From positions 1 through 6,821 of the forward strand of contig VGEJ01000144.1 of the NCBI GenBank assembly GCA_016869335.1: DNA of 6,821 nucleotides. Reading direction: 5' to 3'. The DNA is from Alphaproteobacteria bacterium. GTDB taxonomy: Bacteria; Pseudomonadota; Alphaproteobacteria; VGEJ01. The notes under the pieces were generated by a model. The model ran no database searches. It was not told the DNA's origin and worked only from the letters and a program-made list of their open reading frames with translations. The translations under genes and the position numbers were made by a program. This document shows, piece after piece, positions 1 through 6,055 of this stretch (within the stretch, counting starts at the first letter, position 1; each line of letters begins with the position of its first letter).

Positions 1-1301
1 AAGTAGGCCGCAAGCCCGAACTCGGTGTCGTTGGCGAGGCGGACCGCTTCGCCATCCGTGCGGAAGCGGAAGAGCGGCGCGACCGGGCCGAAGGTCTCCT
101 CGCGCGCGACTTTCATGGCCGGCGTGACCTCGGCCAGCACGGTCGGCTCGAAGAAGGTGCCGCCGAGCGCGTGCCGCCGGCCGCCGGCGACCAGCCGCGC
201 GCCGCCAGCGAGCGCATCCTTGATGTGCTCCTCGACCTTCTCCACCGCCGCCATGTCGATCAGCGGGCCTTGCTGCGCCTTGCTCTTCAGCCCATCGCCG
301 ACCTCGAGCTTCGCTACCGCGGCGGCGAGCTTCTCGGCGAACGCGTCATAGATAGCGTCCTGCACCAGGATGCGGTTGGCGCAGACGCAGGTCTGGCCGG
401 TATTGCGGAACTTGGACTGGAGCGCACCGTTCACCGCCTGATCGAGATCGGCGTCGTCAAAGACGATGAACGGCGCGTTGCCGCCGAGTTCGAGCGAGAC
501 CTTCTTCACCGTGCCGGCGCACTGGGCCATGAGCTGCTTGCCGATCGCGGTTGAGCCGGTGAAGGTGAGCTTGCGCACCGTCGCGTTCGCGGTCATCTCG
601 CCGCCGATCGCACGTGCCCCGCCGGTGATGACGTTGAATAGCCCGCGGGGCAAGCCCGAGCGTTCGACCAGTTCGGCCAGCGCAAGCGCTGAGAAAGGCG
701 TCGCGCTGGCCGGTTTCAATACCATGGGGCAGCCCGCGGCGAGCGCCGGCCCGGCCTTGCGCGTAATCATCGCCGATGGGAAGTTCCATGGCGTGATCGC
801 GGCGCAGACGCCCACCGGCTGCTTGATCACGATGATCCGCTTGTCCGGCTGATGCCCCGGGATGGTATCGCCGTAGACGCGCTTGCCCTCCTCGGCGAAC
901 CACTCGATGAACGATGCGGCATAGGCGATCTCGCCCCGCGCCTCGGCCAGCGGTTTGCCCTGCTCGCCGGTCATGATGATCGCGAGATCTTCTTGGTTCG
1001 CCATCATCAGGTCGAACAGGCGGCGGAGTATCTGGCCGCGATCTTTGGCGGTGCGCGCCCGCCACGCGGGCCACGCCGCATCGGCCGCCGCGATCGCGCG
1101 CCTGGTTTCTGCCGCGCCCATGTCTGGGACGCTGCCAATGACGGCGCCGGTCGCCGGGTTGCTGACCTCCAGGCGGCGGCCGGAATCGGCATCGCACCAC
1201 GCACCATCGACATAGCACTGCTCGCGGAACAGGCTCGGGTCCTTGAGGTCGAGCGGATTGGCGCGGTTGGCGCCGAGATCGCTGCGGGCGCGCTGGGTCA
1301 T
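1..1301 (-). CDS. gabD: NADP-type succinate-semialdehyde dehydrogenase, C-terminus cut by window edge
   Basis: This enzyme oxidises succinate semialdehyde to succinate with NAD(P)+, the last step of GABA and 4-hydroxybutyrate breakdown, in the cytoplasm. About 433 residues are visible. The reading frame runs off the left edge after the segment NDTEFGLAAY, so roughly 50 C-terminal residues are missing. The Rossmann-region motif TPWNFP is present. KPAS (K196, S199) is the GabD form that accepts the NADP 2'-phosphate, where NAD-preferring aldehyde dehydrogenases usually carry Glu. SLELGGNAP carries the general base E271, and NTGQTCVCANR carries the nucleophile C305. C307 completes the Cys-x-Cys pair that acts as a redox switch in human SSADH. 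The ATG at 1301 has an excellent ribosome site (GAAGGAG, 6-nt spacer) and adds about 17 residues relative to the E. coli protein as I remember it. The dioxygenase gene lies 76 bp upstream in the same direction. The family assignment is secure; substrate preference is inferred from similarity. Confidence 0.93.
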   Translation of the reverse strand, partial: MTQRARSDLGANRANPLDLKDPSLFREQCYVDGAWCDADSGRRLEVSNPATGAVIGSVPDMGAAETRRAIAAADAAWPAWRARTAKDRGQILRRLFDLMMANQEDLAIIMTGEQGKPLAEARGEIAYAASFIEWFAEEGKRVYGDTIPGHQPDKRIIVIKQPVGVCAAITPWNFPSAMITRKAGPALAAGCPMVLKPASATPFSALALAELVERSGLPRGLFNVITGGARAIGGEMTANATVRKLTFTGSTAIGKQLMAQCAGTVKKVSLELGGNAPFIVFDDADLDQAVNGALQSKFRNTGQTCVCANRILVQDAIYDAFAEKLAAAVAKLEVGDGLKSKAQQGPLIDMAAVEKVEEHIKDALAGGARLVAGGRRHALGGTFFEPTVLAEVTPAMKVAREETFGPVAPLFRFRTDGEAVRLANDTEFGLAAY

Positions 1302-1377
1302 GGCCGGCTCCTTCTCAGGGTCTCACCTATAGTGCCCGTGAACCCCGACCCCTTACCAGCCCCGATGCGGCGACCGC

Positions 1378-2190
1378 TCAGGTGGGGCGGGTCCACACCA
1401 GCGGGAAGTCAGGGTCGTCGAAACGCTCGCCCGGCTTAAGCCCGGGATCGAAGGTCGGGATCGCGACTTCGCCTGGACGGATCACGTAGCGGGCGTCGTC
1501 GCCGAGCCAGCGGGTGGCAAGCGCCCGCCGCCGGTGGGGGCTCCGATTCCCCGGCGCGCCATGTACGATCATCGCCTGAAACACTAGGCAGTCGCCGGGC
1601 GCGAGCGCCCACCGCAGGATCGTGTGTCGGTCGCGCTCGGCCTCGATGTCGGGCAGCGCCGGCAGGCCGGTTCCGGCGTAGGGCGAGCCGTCGATGAAGT
1701 GCTGGGGGTTGAACGCCCGGCCCCAGCGGTGGCTGCCGGCGACGTACTCGGGGCAGGTCTCGGCCGCGACCGGGTCGAGTGGCAGCCATATCGAGCACAC
1801 TTGGGCGCCGGCCACCGCCCAGTAGGGCTGATCCTGGTGCCAGGGCGTGCGCGCGCTCGTCCCCGGCTCCTTAATCAGCACCTGGTCGTAAAAGAAATTG
1901 ACGCGTTGGGCACCCATGATGGAGCCCGCGATGGCCGCCGCAGGCGATTCGAGGACGAAACGGCGGACGCCGGGAATGCGCCGCCAGGCATCGAGATCGC
2001 CGAAGAAGCGGCCGTGATGGCCGGCCGCCGCGTAGTCTTCGGCGTGTGGGCCGGGCCGGGCGAGCGCCTCATCGAGCGCCTCGGCCAGAGGCGTGAGCCA
2101 GTCACGGCCGAATGCCTGGCGCAGGCAGACGACGCCATCGCGCCGATAGGCGGCGATGGCGGCGGCGGTCACGGCGCGCGGCGCGCGCAT
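1378..2190 (-). CDS. Phytanoyl-CoA dioxygenase (PhyH) family Fe(II)/2-oxoglutarate oxygenase
   Basis: This is a 270-residue double-stranded beta-helix oxygenase that should hydroxylate a small organic substrate using O2 and 2-oxoglutarate, releasing succinate and CO2. The N-terminal YRRDGVVCLRQAF stretch (15-27) is typical of the family. The iron triad is complete: H118 and D120 in WHQDQPYW, and H210 in MIVHGAPGNRS. The arginine cluster at 220-222 (or R227) is placed to bind the 2-oxoglutarate carboxylate. The ATG at 2190 is the earliest possible start because an in-frame TAA lies four codons upstream (2200-2202); its ribosome site is weak. No signal peptide or membrane segment is seen. It is divergent from the ammonium transporter gene and lies upstream of gabD in the same orientation. 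Succinate is a product of both enzymes' chemistry, but this does not identify the substrate. True phytanoyl-CoA activity is unlikely to be assignable from sequence, since the family is very broad. Confidence 0.9.
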   Translation of the reverse strand: MRAPRAVTAAAIAAYRRDGVVCLRQAFGRDWLTPLAEALDEALARPGPHAEDYAAAGHHGRFFGDLDAWRRIPGVRRFVLESPAAAIAGSIMGAQRVNFFYDQVLIKEPGTSARTPWHQDQPYWAVAGAQVCSIWLPLDPVAAETCPEYVAGSHRWGRAFNPQHFIDGSPYAGTGLPALPDIEAERDRHTILRWALAPGDCLVFQAMIVHGAPGNRSPHRRRALATRWLGDDARYVIRPGEVAIPTFDPGLKPGERFDDPDFPLVWTRPT

Positions 2191-2481
2191 CGCACCACTT
2201 TAGGTCAACCCGGGACTCGTCGTGAAACATGGCTATTCTCGGCCACCACTCTAGGGTTATGATGGTGGCGGCTTTGGGTGTGGCGGTCGAGGGGAGACGG
2301 ATGCCAGCACCATCGGCGCTGTCGTGCGTCAGCACTGGGTCGAGCCGGGCGCCGCTGCGCGCGGTGCCATTCCCTGACCATCACACTGCATAGAGGGAGC
2401 GGGCTGTCGCCCGCGGGGACGTTCCTGTCCGCATGCGCCGGCCATGCATCGGCGCGACGCGGTCGCTAGGGGGAGAGGACT
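2191..2481. promoter_or_regulatory. Divergent control region between the dioxygenase gene and amt
   Basis: This 291-bp gap separates two divergently transcribed genes, so it should hold both promoters. On the plus strand TATGAT (2258-2263) matches the sigma-70 -10 consensus at five of six bases, but no good -35 sits at the right distance (ATTCTC at 2235-2240). If used, it would give an amt leader of roughly 210 nt. The leader contains a hairpin with 6-bp arms, GCGGGC-TGTC-GCCCGC (2399-2414). The amt ribosome site GGAG (2472-2475) lies 6 nt before the ATG in a purine-rich run. No convincing promoter for the minus-strand dioxygenase and no clear NtrC site were found. I see no small gene here. 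Confidence 0.4.
2242..2269. repeat. Inverted repeat, 7-bp arms with 14-bp spacer, upstream of amt
   Basis: GCCACCA (2242-2248) and TGGTGGC (2263-2269) are perfect inverted copies separated by 14 bp. The -10-like TATGAT (2258-2263) touches the right arm. The position is suited to an operator that blocks or recruits polymerase for the divergent pair, but no regulator family is recognisable from the sequence, and such repeats occur by chance in GC-rich DNA. Confidence 0.35.
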
Positions 2482-3861
2482 ATGAGCAGTGATATCGGCG
2501 CGCTGACCGTCATCTTCACAGAGTTCTACTACTGGCTGACCGTCGTGATCATGTTCCTGATCCACATCGGTTTCTGCATGTATGAGGTCGCCGCCTCGCG
2601 ACAGAAGAACATGATGCACACGCTGATGAAGAACACGATGCTCATCCCGCTGGTGAGCGTCACGTTCTTCTCCTTCGGCTGGTGGATCTACTTCGCGTTT
2701 CCGAAAATTCCGTTTGGACCGCTCACCGATGCGCCCTTCGCCGAGCCGTGGAGCACCCTGATGGGGCCGCACCTCGGCGGCGGCGCCGACGAGGGGGCGG
2801 CGACGTGGGCCCGGCTCAACGGCGTGTTCTGGGCCGCATTCCTCCTGTTCTCCTGGACCGCCGCCTCGATCGTCTCGGGCGCGGTCATCGAGCGCATCCG
2901 CTCGGGCGCGTTCTGGATCGTCGCCGTGCTCGTGGGCTCGGTGACCTGGATCATCGATGCCGCCTGGGGCTGGCACTCCGAGGGTTGGATGGTGCAATAC
3001 CTCGGCTATCACGACGCCTACGCCTCGGGCGTCATCCATGCGATCGCGGGCGGCACGGCGCTGGCCGTGCTGATTCACCTCGGGCCGCGGATCGGCAAGT
3101 TCCGCGCCGACGGCACGCCGCGCAACATCGTGGCCCACCACCCGTGGCTGGCGACGATCGGCATCTTCCTGATCTACACCGGCTTCTGGGGCTTCTACGT
3201 CGCCTGCAATGTGCCGATCTATGACATCGATCAGGCCAGCGACCGCACCTTCTTCTCCTCGACCACGATCTATCTGACGCCGACGACGCTCTCGGCGATC
3301 ACGGTCAACTTCATCATGTCGCTCTCGGGTGGCCTGATGGCCGGCTATCTGATCTCGCGGGGCGACGCGTTCTGGACCTATTCGCTCGGCCTTGCCGGCA
3401 TCATCGCCTGTTCGGCCGGCAACGACCTCTACCATCCGATCCAGGCGCTCGTGCTGGCGGCGATCGGTGCGGTCATCGTCTACAAGCTGCACTATTGGGT
3501 TGAGCGCCGCTTCAAGATCGACGACGCAGTCGGCGCGGTGGCAGTGCACGGCTACGCCGGGGTCTACGGCGTGATCGTCGCGGGCTTCGTGCTCTGGGGT
3601 TACCCGGCGTCCTACCACGCCGACTGGGCGACGGTGACGCCGTGGGGCCAGGCGATCGGCGCAGTGATCATGTTCGGCGTGCTCGGCTTCCTGCCGACCT
3701 ACATCGTGTGCGCCATCCTCAAGAGCGTTGGCCTCTTGCGCATCCCGCGCGAGATCGAGCTCATCGGGCTCGATGTTGCCGAGTACGAGGGCCGCTACCT
3801 GAGCGAGGACGAGGTCAGGGCTGCCGAGCGCGAGGAAGCGCAGAAGACCGGCTTGGCCTGA
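2482..3861 (+). CDS. Divergent Amt/MEP/Rh-family ammonium transporter
   Basis: This 459-residue polytopic membrane protein has about 11 hydrophobic spans and belongs to the Amt family, which moves NH4+/NH3 across the inner membrane as a trimer. Conserved landmarks, aligned by eye to E. coli AmtB, are the pore twin histidines H186 (SGVIHAIAGG) and H356 (AVAVHGYAG), D178 eight residues before the first histidine, F123 followed by the GAVIERIR segment, and F238. The C-terminal tail IELIGLDVAEYEGRY (425-439) resembles the PII-contacting tail of AmtB. Unusual points: the signature GWFGFN is replaced by GFWGFY, the residue at the AmtB S219 position appears to be C242, TAGC is replaced by SAGN, and no cleavable signal peptide is evident. 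The start has a strong GGAG site. The small membrane-protein gene follows after 15 bp, and no glnK neighbour is present. Transport is likely; a sensory or altered role is possible given the changed vestibule. Confidence 0.9.
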   Translation: MSSDIGALTVIFTEFYYWLTVVIMFLIHIGFCMYEVAASRQKNMMHTLMKNTMLIPLVSVTFFSFGWWIYFAFPKIPFGPLTDAPFAEPWSTLMGPHLGGGADEGAATWARLNGVFWAAFLLFSWTAASIVSGAVIERIRSGAFWIVAVLVGSVTWIIDAAWGWHSEGWMVQYLGYHDAYASGVIHAIAGGTALAVLIHLGPRIGKFRADGTPRNIVAHHPWLATIGIFLIYTGFWGFYVACNVPIYDIDQASDRTFFSSTTIYLTPTTLSAITVNFIMSLSGGLMAGYLISRGDAFWTYSLGLAGIIACSAGNDLYHPIQALVLAAIGAVIVYKLHYWVERRFKIDDAVGAVAVHGYAGVYGVIVAGFVLWGYPASYHADWATVTPWGQAIGAVIMFGVLGFLPTYIVCAILKSVGLLRIPREIELIGLDVAEYEGRYLSEDEVRAAEREEAQKTGLA

Positions 3862-3876
3862 GGGGGAGGACGAGAC

Positions 3877-4101
3877 ATGTGGGAGAATTGGGCCGGCACC
3901 ATCGCCGACATCGGGGCGATCTATCCGTGGGGCGGCACCTCGGGGGGCGCCTGGGAGGTCATCTTCTGGATCGTCGGCCTCGTCGCATGGTTGGGCTGGC
4001 ACATCGCGCAGTTCCGCTTCGAGAACAAGACCTATACCGAGGATCGCGTCAGGTTCGGCTCGAAGGAGGCAGTCAGAAAAGCGCTTGACCAGAAGAGCTA
4101 A
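3877..4101 (+). CDS. Small Trp-rich single-span membrane protein in operon with amt
   Basis: I do not recognise this 74-residue protein. It has seven tryptophans (W2, W5, W18, W26, W31, W38, W41). A Gly/Pro-containing N-terminal part (1-24) is followed by one hydrophobic span at about 26-45, then a charged, soluble C-terminal tail (46-74) containing ENKTYTEDRVRF and ending KALDQKS. Positive charge in the tail suggests it faces the cytoplasm. The coding assignment rests on a strong ribosome site (GGAGG at 3865-3869, 7-nt spacer), the tight 15-bp spacing behind amt on the same strand, and a membrane-protein composition unlike an out-of-frame shadow. It ends 21 bp before the convergent phosphatase-like gene. 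A role as an accessory or regulatory subunit of the neighbouring Amt is inferred only from position and topology. Confidence 0.8.
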   Translation: MWENWAGTIADIGAIYPWGGTSGGAWEVIFWIVGLVAWLGWHIAQFRFENKTYTEDRVRFGSKEAVRKALDQKS

Positions 4102-4122
4102 GCCCGCGGAGCGCCGGGCGTC

Positions 4123-4938
4123 CTAGGCGCGCACCCAGTCGAGGGCTTCGCCTGCGAGGTCGAAGCAACCGGCGGTGAGGCGACCACCGTAGCCGCAGCC
4201 GCCATCGACCGTGGCGCTGAAGGACGGGAGTGCGATGCCGCGATGCCGGCGGTCGTAGCCGCGGATGACGCGGCGGAAGCCGGCGTAGGGTGCCTTGTCG
4301 AGCTCGGCGAAGTGGCCGCTGCCCCACCAGAACGTGTCGCCCTGCTCGGTCAGCGGCCGGCTGGGATCGATCCCGGCGTGGACGAACAGGAGCTCGCCGC
4401 CAGCGGTGCGCGATGCTCGGCGCAGCGCGCTGAAGAGCTCGTCGTGACCGGGATGGGCGTGCATCGCGGCGCGCAGCTGCCCGGTCCAGCGCGTGATTGC
4501 CAACGGCCCCTCGCGGAACACCGAGCGCGCGGCCTGCTCCTGGCCGCCGTAGGCCGCGAGCGTCGCGCCCACTCCCTGCGCCAGCATCCAGTCGAAGACC
4601 TCCGCCGGCGTCGTCGCGAACTGGATTTGCAGGAGCTTGTTCCACATCTCCTCCTGGGCGCCGCGGAGGAAGACGACATCGTGCGCCTCCATGCCGGGCA
4701 GCGTCAGGATTCGGCGGCGAAAGCGCAGGACCTCGTCCAGCGTGCCCAAGCCATCCGTCCCGATGCCGAGCAGATTGCCAAGATAGACGAGCCGATCGCC
4801 GCGCCTAAATCGTGGCCACACCGCCTCATGGAGCGCGCCGAGCGCCACCGCGTCGGCATGCACCGCGCCGACCGCCCAAACGCGCCGCGCCGCGCTCAGG
4901 ATCGCAAATACCTGGTCCGACGGCGGCGGTTTGATCAC
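4123..4938 (-). CDS. Calcineurin-fold metallophosphatase homologue, probably catalytically inactive
   Basis: This 271-residue protein keeps the framework of PPP-type (bacteriophage lambda phosphatase-like) metallophosphoesterases, but the active-site motifs are altered. GDxHG is GAVHA (24-28; ligand Asp to A25, H27 kept). The LGDxxDRG block is LGNLLGIG (53-60; Asp to N55, the Arg lost). GNHE is GAQE (93-96; Asn to A94, catalytic His to Q95). VHAGIDP keeps H187. The GH motif is GY (227-228; His to Y228). The C-terminal VDGGCGYGGRLTAG matches the family's usual ending. The frame is intact with normal codon use. The start is GTG at 4938, 14 bp after the carD stop, with only a weak GAGG upstream. 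It is probably co-transcribed with carD. It may be a ligand- or protein-binding pseudophosphatase; a different metal or chemistry cannot be excluded. Confidence 0.8.
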   Translation of the reverse strand: MIKPPPSDQVFAILSAARRVWAVGAVHADAVALGALHEAVWPRFRRGDRLVYLGNLLGIGTDGLGTLDEVLRFRRRILTLPGMEAHDVVFLRGAQEEMWNKLLQIQFATTPAEVFDWMLAQGVGATLAAYGGQEQAARSVFREGPLAITRWTGQLRAAMHAHPGHDELFSALRRASRTAGGELLFVHAGIDPSRPLTEQGDTFWWGSGHFAELDKAPYAGFRRVIRGYDRRHRGIALPSFSATVDGGCGYGGRLTAGCFDLAGEALDWVRA

Positions 4939-4952
4939 GCCCGGCGCCCGCC

Positions 4953-5525
4953 TCAGGCGGCGCGCAACGCTTCCTCGAGGTGGCGTCCGGCCGCCACCTC
5001 GTCGATCTCCTCGACGGCGGCAAACTCCCGCGCCAGCCGATCGAGCGCCGTCTCGTAGATCTGGCGCTCGCTGTAGGACTGATCGGGCTGGTCGTTGGTG
5101 CGATGGAGGTCGCGGATGACCTCGGCGATGGCCATCGGGTCGCCCGAATTGATCTTGGCCTCATACTCCTGGGCCCGCCGGCTCCACATCGTGCGGCGCA
5201 CCCGTGCCCGGCCCTTGAGCGTCAGCAACACCAGGCGCATCTGATCCTTGCTCGAAAGCACCCGCATGCGTGTGGACTCTGCCTTGTCGACGGGCACGCG
5301 CAGGGTCATCTTGTCTTTCTCAAAAAAGACCACGTAGACCTTGAGCTGGTAGCCCGAGATCTCCTGCTCTTCGATCCGCACGATCTTGCCCACGCCGTGA
5401 GTCGGGTAGACGACGTGGTCATTCACCGCGAACTTGGCCTTCTGGGCGGGGATCTTCTTGACCGCCGCAGGCTTGACGCAAGCCGCCGCGCCGCGCGTTC
5501 CTGCTGCGCGCGTTGCCTGTCGCAT
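4953..5525 (-). CDS. carD: CarD family transcriptional regulator (RNA polymerase-binding)
   Basis: CarD proteins bind the RNA polymerase beta subunit through an N-terminal Tudor-like domain and stabilise open promoter complexes through a helical C-terminal domain. The 190-residue product shows the polymerase-interaction domain at about 31-85 (FAVNDHVVYPTHGVGKI, then FEKDKMTLRVPV). The DNA-side domain follows, with LKGRARVRRTMWSRRAQEYEAK written here as two parts: LKGRARVRR (103-111) and TMWSRRAQEYEAK (112-124). W114 is the likely minor-groove tryptophan. The segment DQPDQSYSERQIYE (145-158) is also characteristic. The ATG at 5525 is chosen over an in-frame ATG 20 codons upstream because GAGGAG lies 6 nt before it. 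An Ala/Lys-rich extension of about 30 residues precedes the conserved domain. The gene is followed closely by the phosphatase homologue. No ferredoxin gene lies between it and the S4 gene. Confidence 0.95.
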   Translation of the reverse strand: MRQATRAAGTRGAAACVKPAAVKKIPAQKAKFAVNDHVVYPTHGVGKIVRIEEQEISGYQLKVYVVFFEKDKMTLRVPVDKAESTRMRVLSSKDQMRLVLLTLKGRARVRRTMWSRRAQEYEAKINSGDPMAIAEVIRDLHRTNDQPDQSYSERQIYETALDRLAREFAAVEEIDEVAAGRHLEEALRAA

Positions 5526-5531
5526 ACGATG

Positions 5532-5537
5532 CTCCTC
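5532..5537 (-). promoter_or_regulatory. Ribosome binding site that sets the carD start
   Basis: On the minus strand GAGGAG is followed by the 6-nt spacer CATCGT and then ATG at 5525. The in-frame ATG further upstream at 5585 would add 20 residues of low-complexity, Arg-rich sequence unlike CarD proteins, so this site decides the shorter 190-residue product. Confidence 0.75.
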
Positions 5538-5573
5538 GTTTCTGCTGCATGGCCCGCGCCGTCTGCCCGACGC

Positions 5574-5592
5574 GCGATCCACCATGGATCGC
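5574..5592. repeat. Perfect 8-3-8 inverted repeat in the carD leader
   Basis: GCGATCCA (5574-5581), spacer CCA, and TGGATCGC (5585-5592) form a perfect 19-bp inverted repeat about 50 bp upstream of the carD start. It lies just downstream of the -10-like TGTGAT of the candidate promoter, so it would overlap the transcription start. That is a typical repressor-operator position. It could instead fold as a hairpin at the mRNA 5' end. The repeat is directly visible; its function is inferred. Confidence 0.5.
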
Positions 5593-5595
5593 TAT

Positions 5596-5624
5596 ATCAC
5601 AATCGGAGGCAAAAGGACAGGCAA
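5596..5624 (-). promoter_or_regulatory. Candidate sigma-70-type promoter for carD
   Basis: On the minus strand TTGCCT (5624-5619) and TGTGAT (5601-5596) are separated by 17 bp, each matching four of six consensus bases. The expected start would be near 5589, giving a leader of about 64 nt. The site lies in the 158-bp gap after the S4 gene and its hairpin, which is the only gap in this minus-strand block large enough for a promoter. Confidence 0.3.
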
Positions 5625-5661
5625 ACTGACGCGCGTCCACATCTCCTATCGCACGAATCCG

Positions 5662-5679
5662 GCGCGCCGGGAGGCGCGC
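5662..5679 (-). terminator. GC hairpin directly after the S4-domain gene
   Basis: GCGCGCC and GGCGCGC (5662-5668 and 5673-5679) pair perfectly around a 4-nt loop, beginning 4 nt after the S4 gene's stop codon. The stem is strong, but no T-run follows on the minus strand. It is therefore either a weak or Rho-assisted terminator or an mRNA 3'-end stabiliser between the helicase/S4 unit and carD. Confidence 0.4.
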
Positions 5680-5683
5680 TCGA

Positions 5684-6055
5684 TCAGGCCTCGGCCTTCA
5701 GGCGATCGATGCGGCGGCGATCGCTTTTCGTCGGCCGGCCGCTGCCGGGTTGGCGTTCGCCTACTCGCGCCGGCACTGCGGCCGCGTGCGCCTCCGGCGC
5801 CAGGTCGGCGTAAAGCGCGCGCGCCTCGGGCGCCGGGCCGCGCCGCCCGCCGAGATCGACAACCCGCACCACCCGGACGCGCGGACCCTGGACGAACGTG
5901 ATGACATCGCCCAGCCGAATCACAGCGCTTGCCTTCTTGGCCGAGATCCCATTGATCCGCACCCGGCCGGCGGCACACAGCCGGCAGGCGAGCGACCGGC
6001 TCTTGAAGAAACGCGCGTACCACAACCATTTGTCTAGGCGCGGCGCGGCGCTCAT
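5684..6055 (-). CDS. S4-domain RNA-binding protein, Hsp15-like
   Basis: This 123-residue basic protein begins with an S4 RNA-binding domain: RLDKWLWYARFFKSRSLA (6-23), then AGRVRING (29-36) and a stretch ending RLGDVITF (47-54). The C-terminal GRPTKSDRRRIDRL (106-119) is typical of the Hsp15/HslR group. In E. coli, Hsp15 binds free 50S ribosomal subunits that still carry a nascent chain on tRNA, aiding their recycling. The start ATG at 6055 overlaps the helicase stop as ATGA, so translation is probably coupled. This overlap fixes the start even though an open frame extends much further upstream. The gene sits between the helicase and carD, as I recall from other alphaproteobacteria. Family confidence is high; the Hsp15 function is inferred. 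Confidence 0.92.
   Translation of the reverse strand: MSAAPRLDKWLWYARFFKSRSLACRLCAAGRVRINGISAKKASAVIRLGDVITFVQGPRVRVVRVVDLGGRRGPAPEARALYADLAPEAHAAAVPARVGERQPGSGRPTKSDRRRIDRLKAEA

Noticed and set aside
457..1218. 253-codon minus-strand frame inside gabD
   Set aside because: It is an out-of-frame shadow; the true gabD frame covers the same bases with all catalytic motifs and is simply open to the left edge.
1319..1337. T7-like CACTATAGG on the minus strand upstream of gabD
   Set aside because: Only the last nine bases resemble a T7 promoter; the upstream recognition part does not match.
1624..2262. 212-codon plus-strand frame opposite the dioxygenase gene
   Set aside because: It is antisense to a gene with a complete iron-binding triad, and its product shows no family resemblance.
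2305..2335. GCAC/GTGC repeats in the amt leader as an NtrC binding site
   Set aside because: The GCAC-to-GTGC spacing is 13 bp, not the shorter spacing of NtrC sites, and the adjacent GTGC-GTCA-GCAC has inverted polarity.
2336..2350. Possible sigma-54 promoter before amt (TGGGTCGAGCCGGGC)
   Set aside because: The GG and GC doublets have the right spacing, but the match is only about 7 of 11 consensus bases, TTGC is replaced by GGGC, and no NtrC site was found. Such hits are common at this GC content.
2329..4002. 557-codon open frame antisense to the whole amt gene
   Set aside because: It is longer than amt, but its product is a low-complexity Asp/Arg/His/Glu/Ala mixture with no domain, as expected opposite a GC-rich membrane-protein gene. 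Amt and the small gene have clear motifs and ribosome sites.
4102..4119. Possible terminator hairpin GCCCG-N8-CGGGC between the converging genes
   Set aside because: A 5-bp stem with an 8-nt loop and no T-run is not distinguishable from chance in GC-rich sequence.
4243..5813. Long plus-strand open frames opposite the phosphatase homologue and carD (4243-5058 and 4980-5813)
   Set aside because: They have no recognisable domain, overlap each other and lie antisense to well-supported genes; they are a codon-bias by-product.
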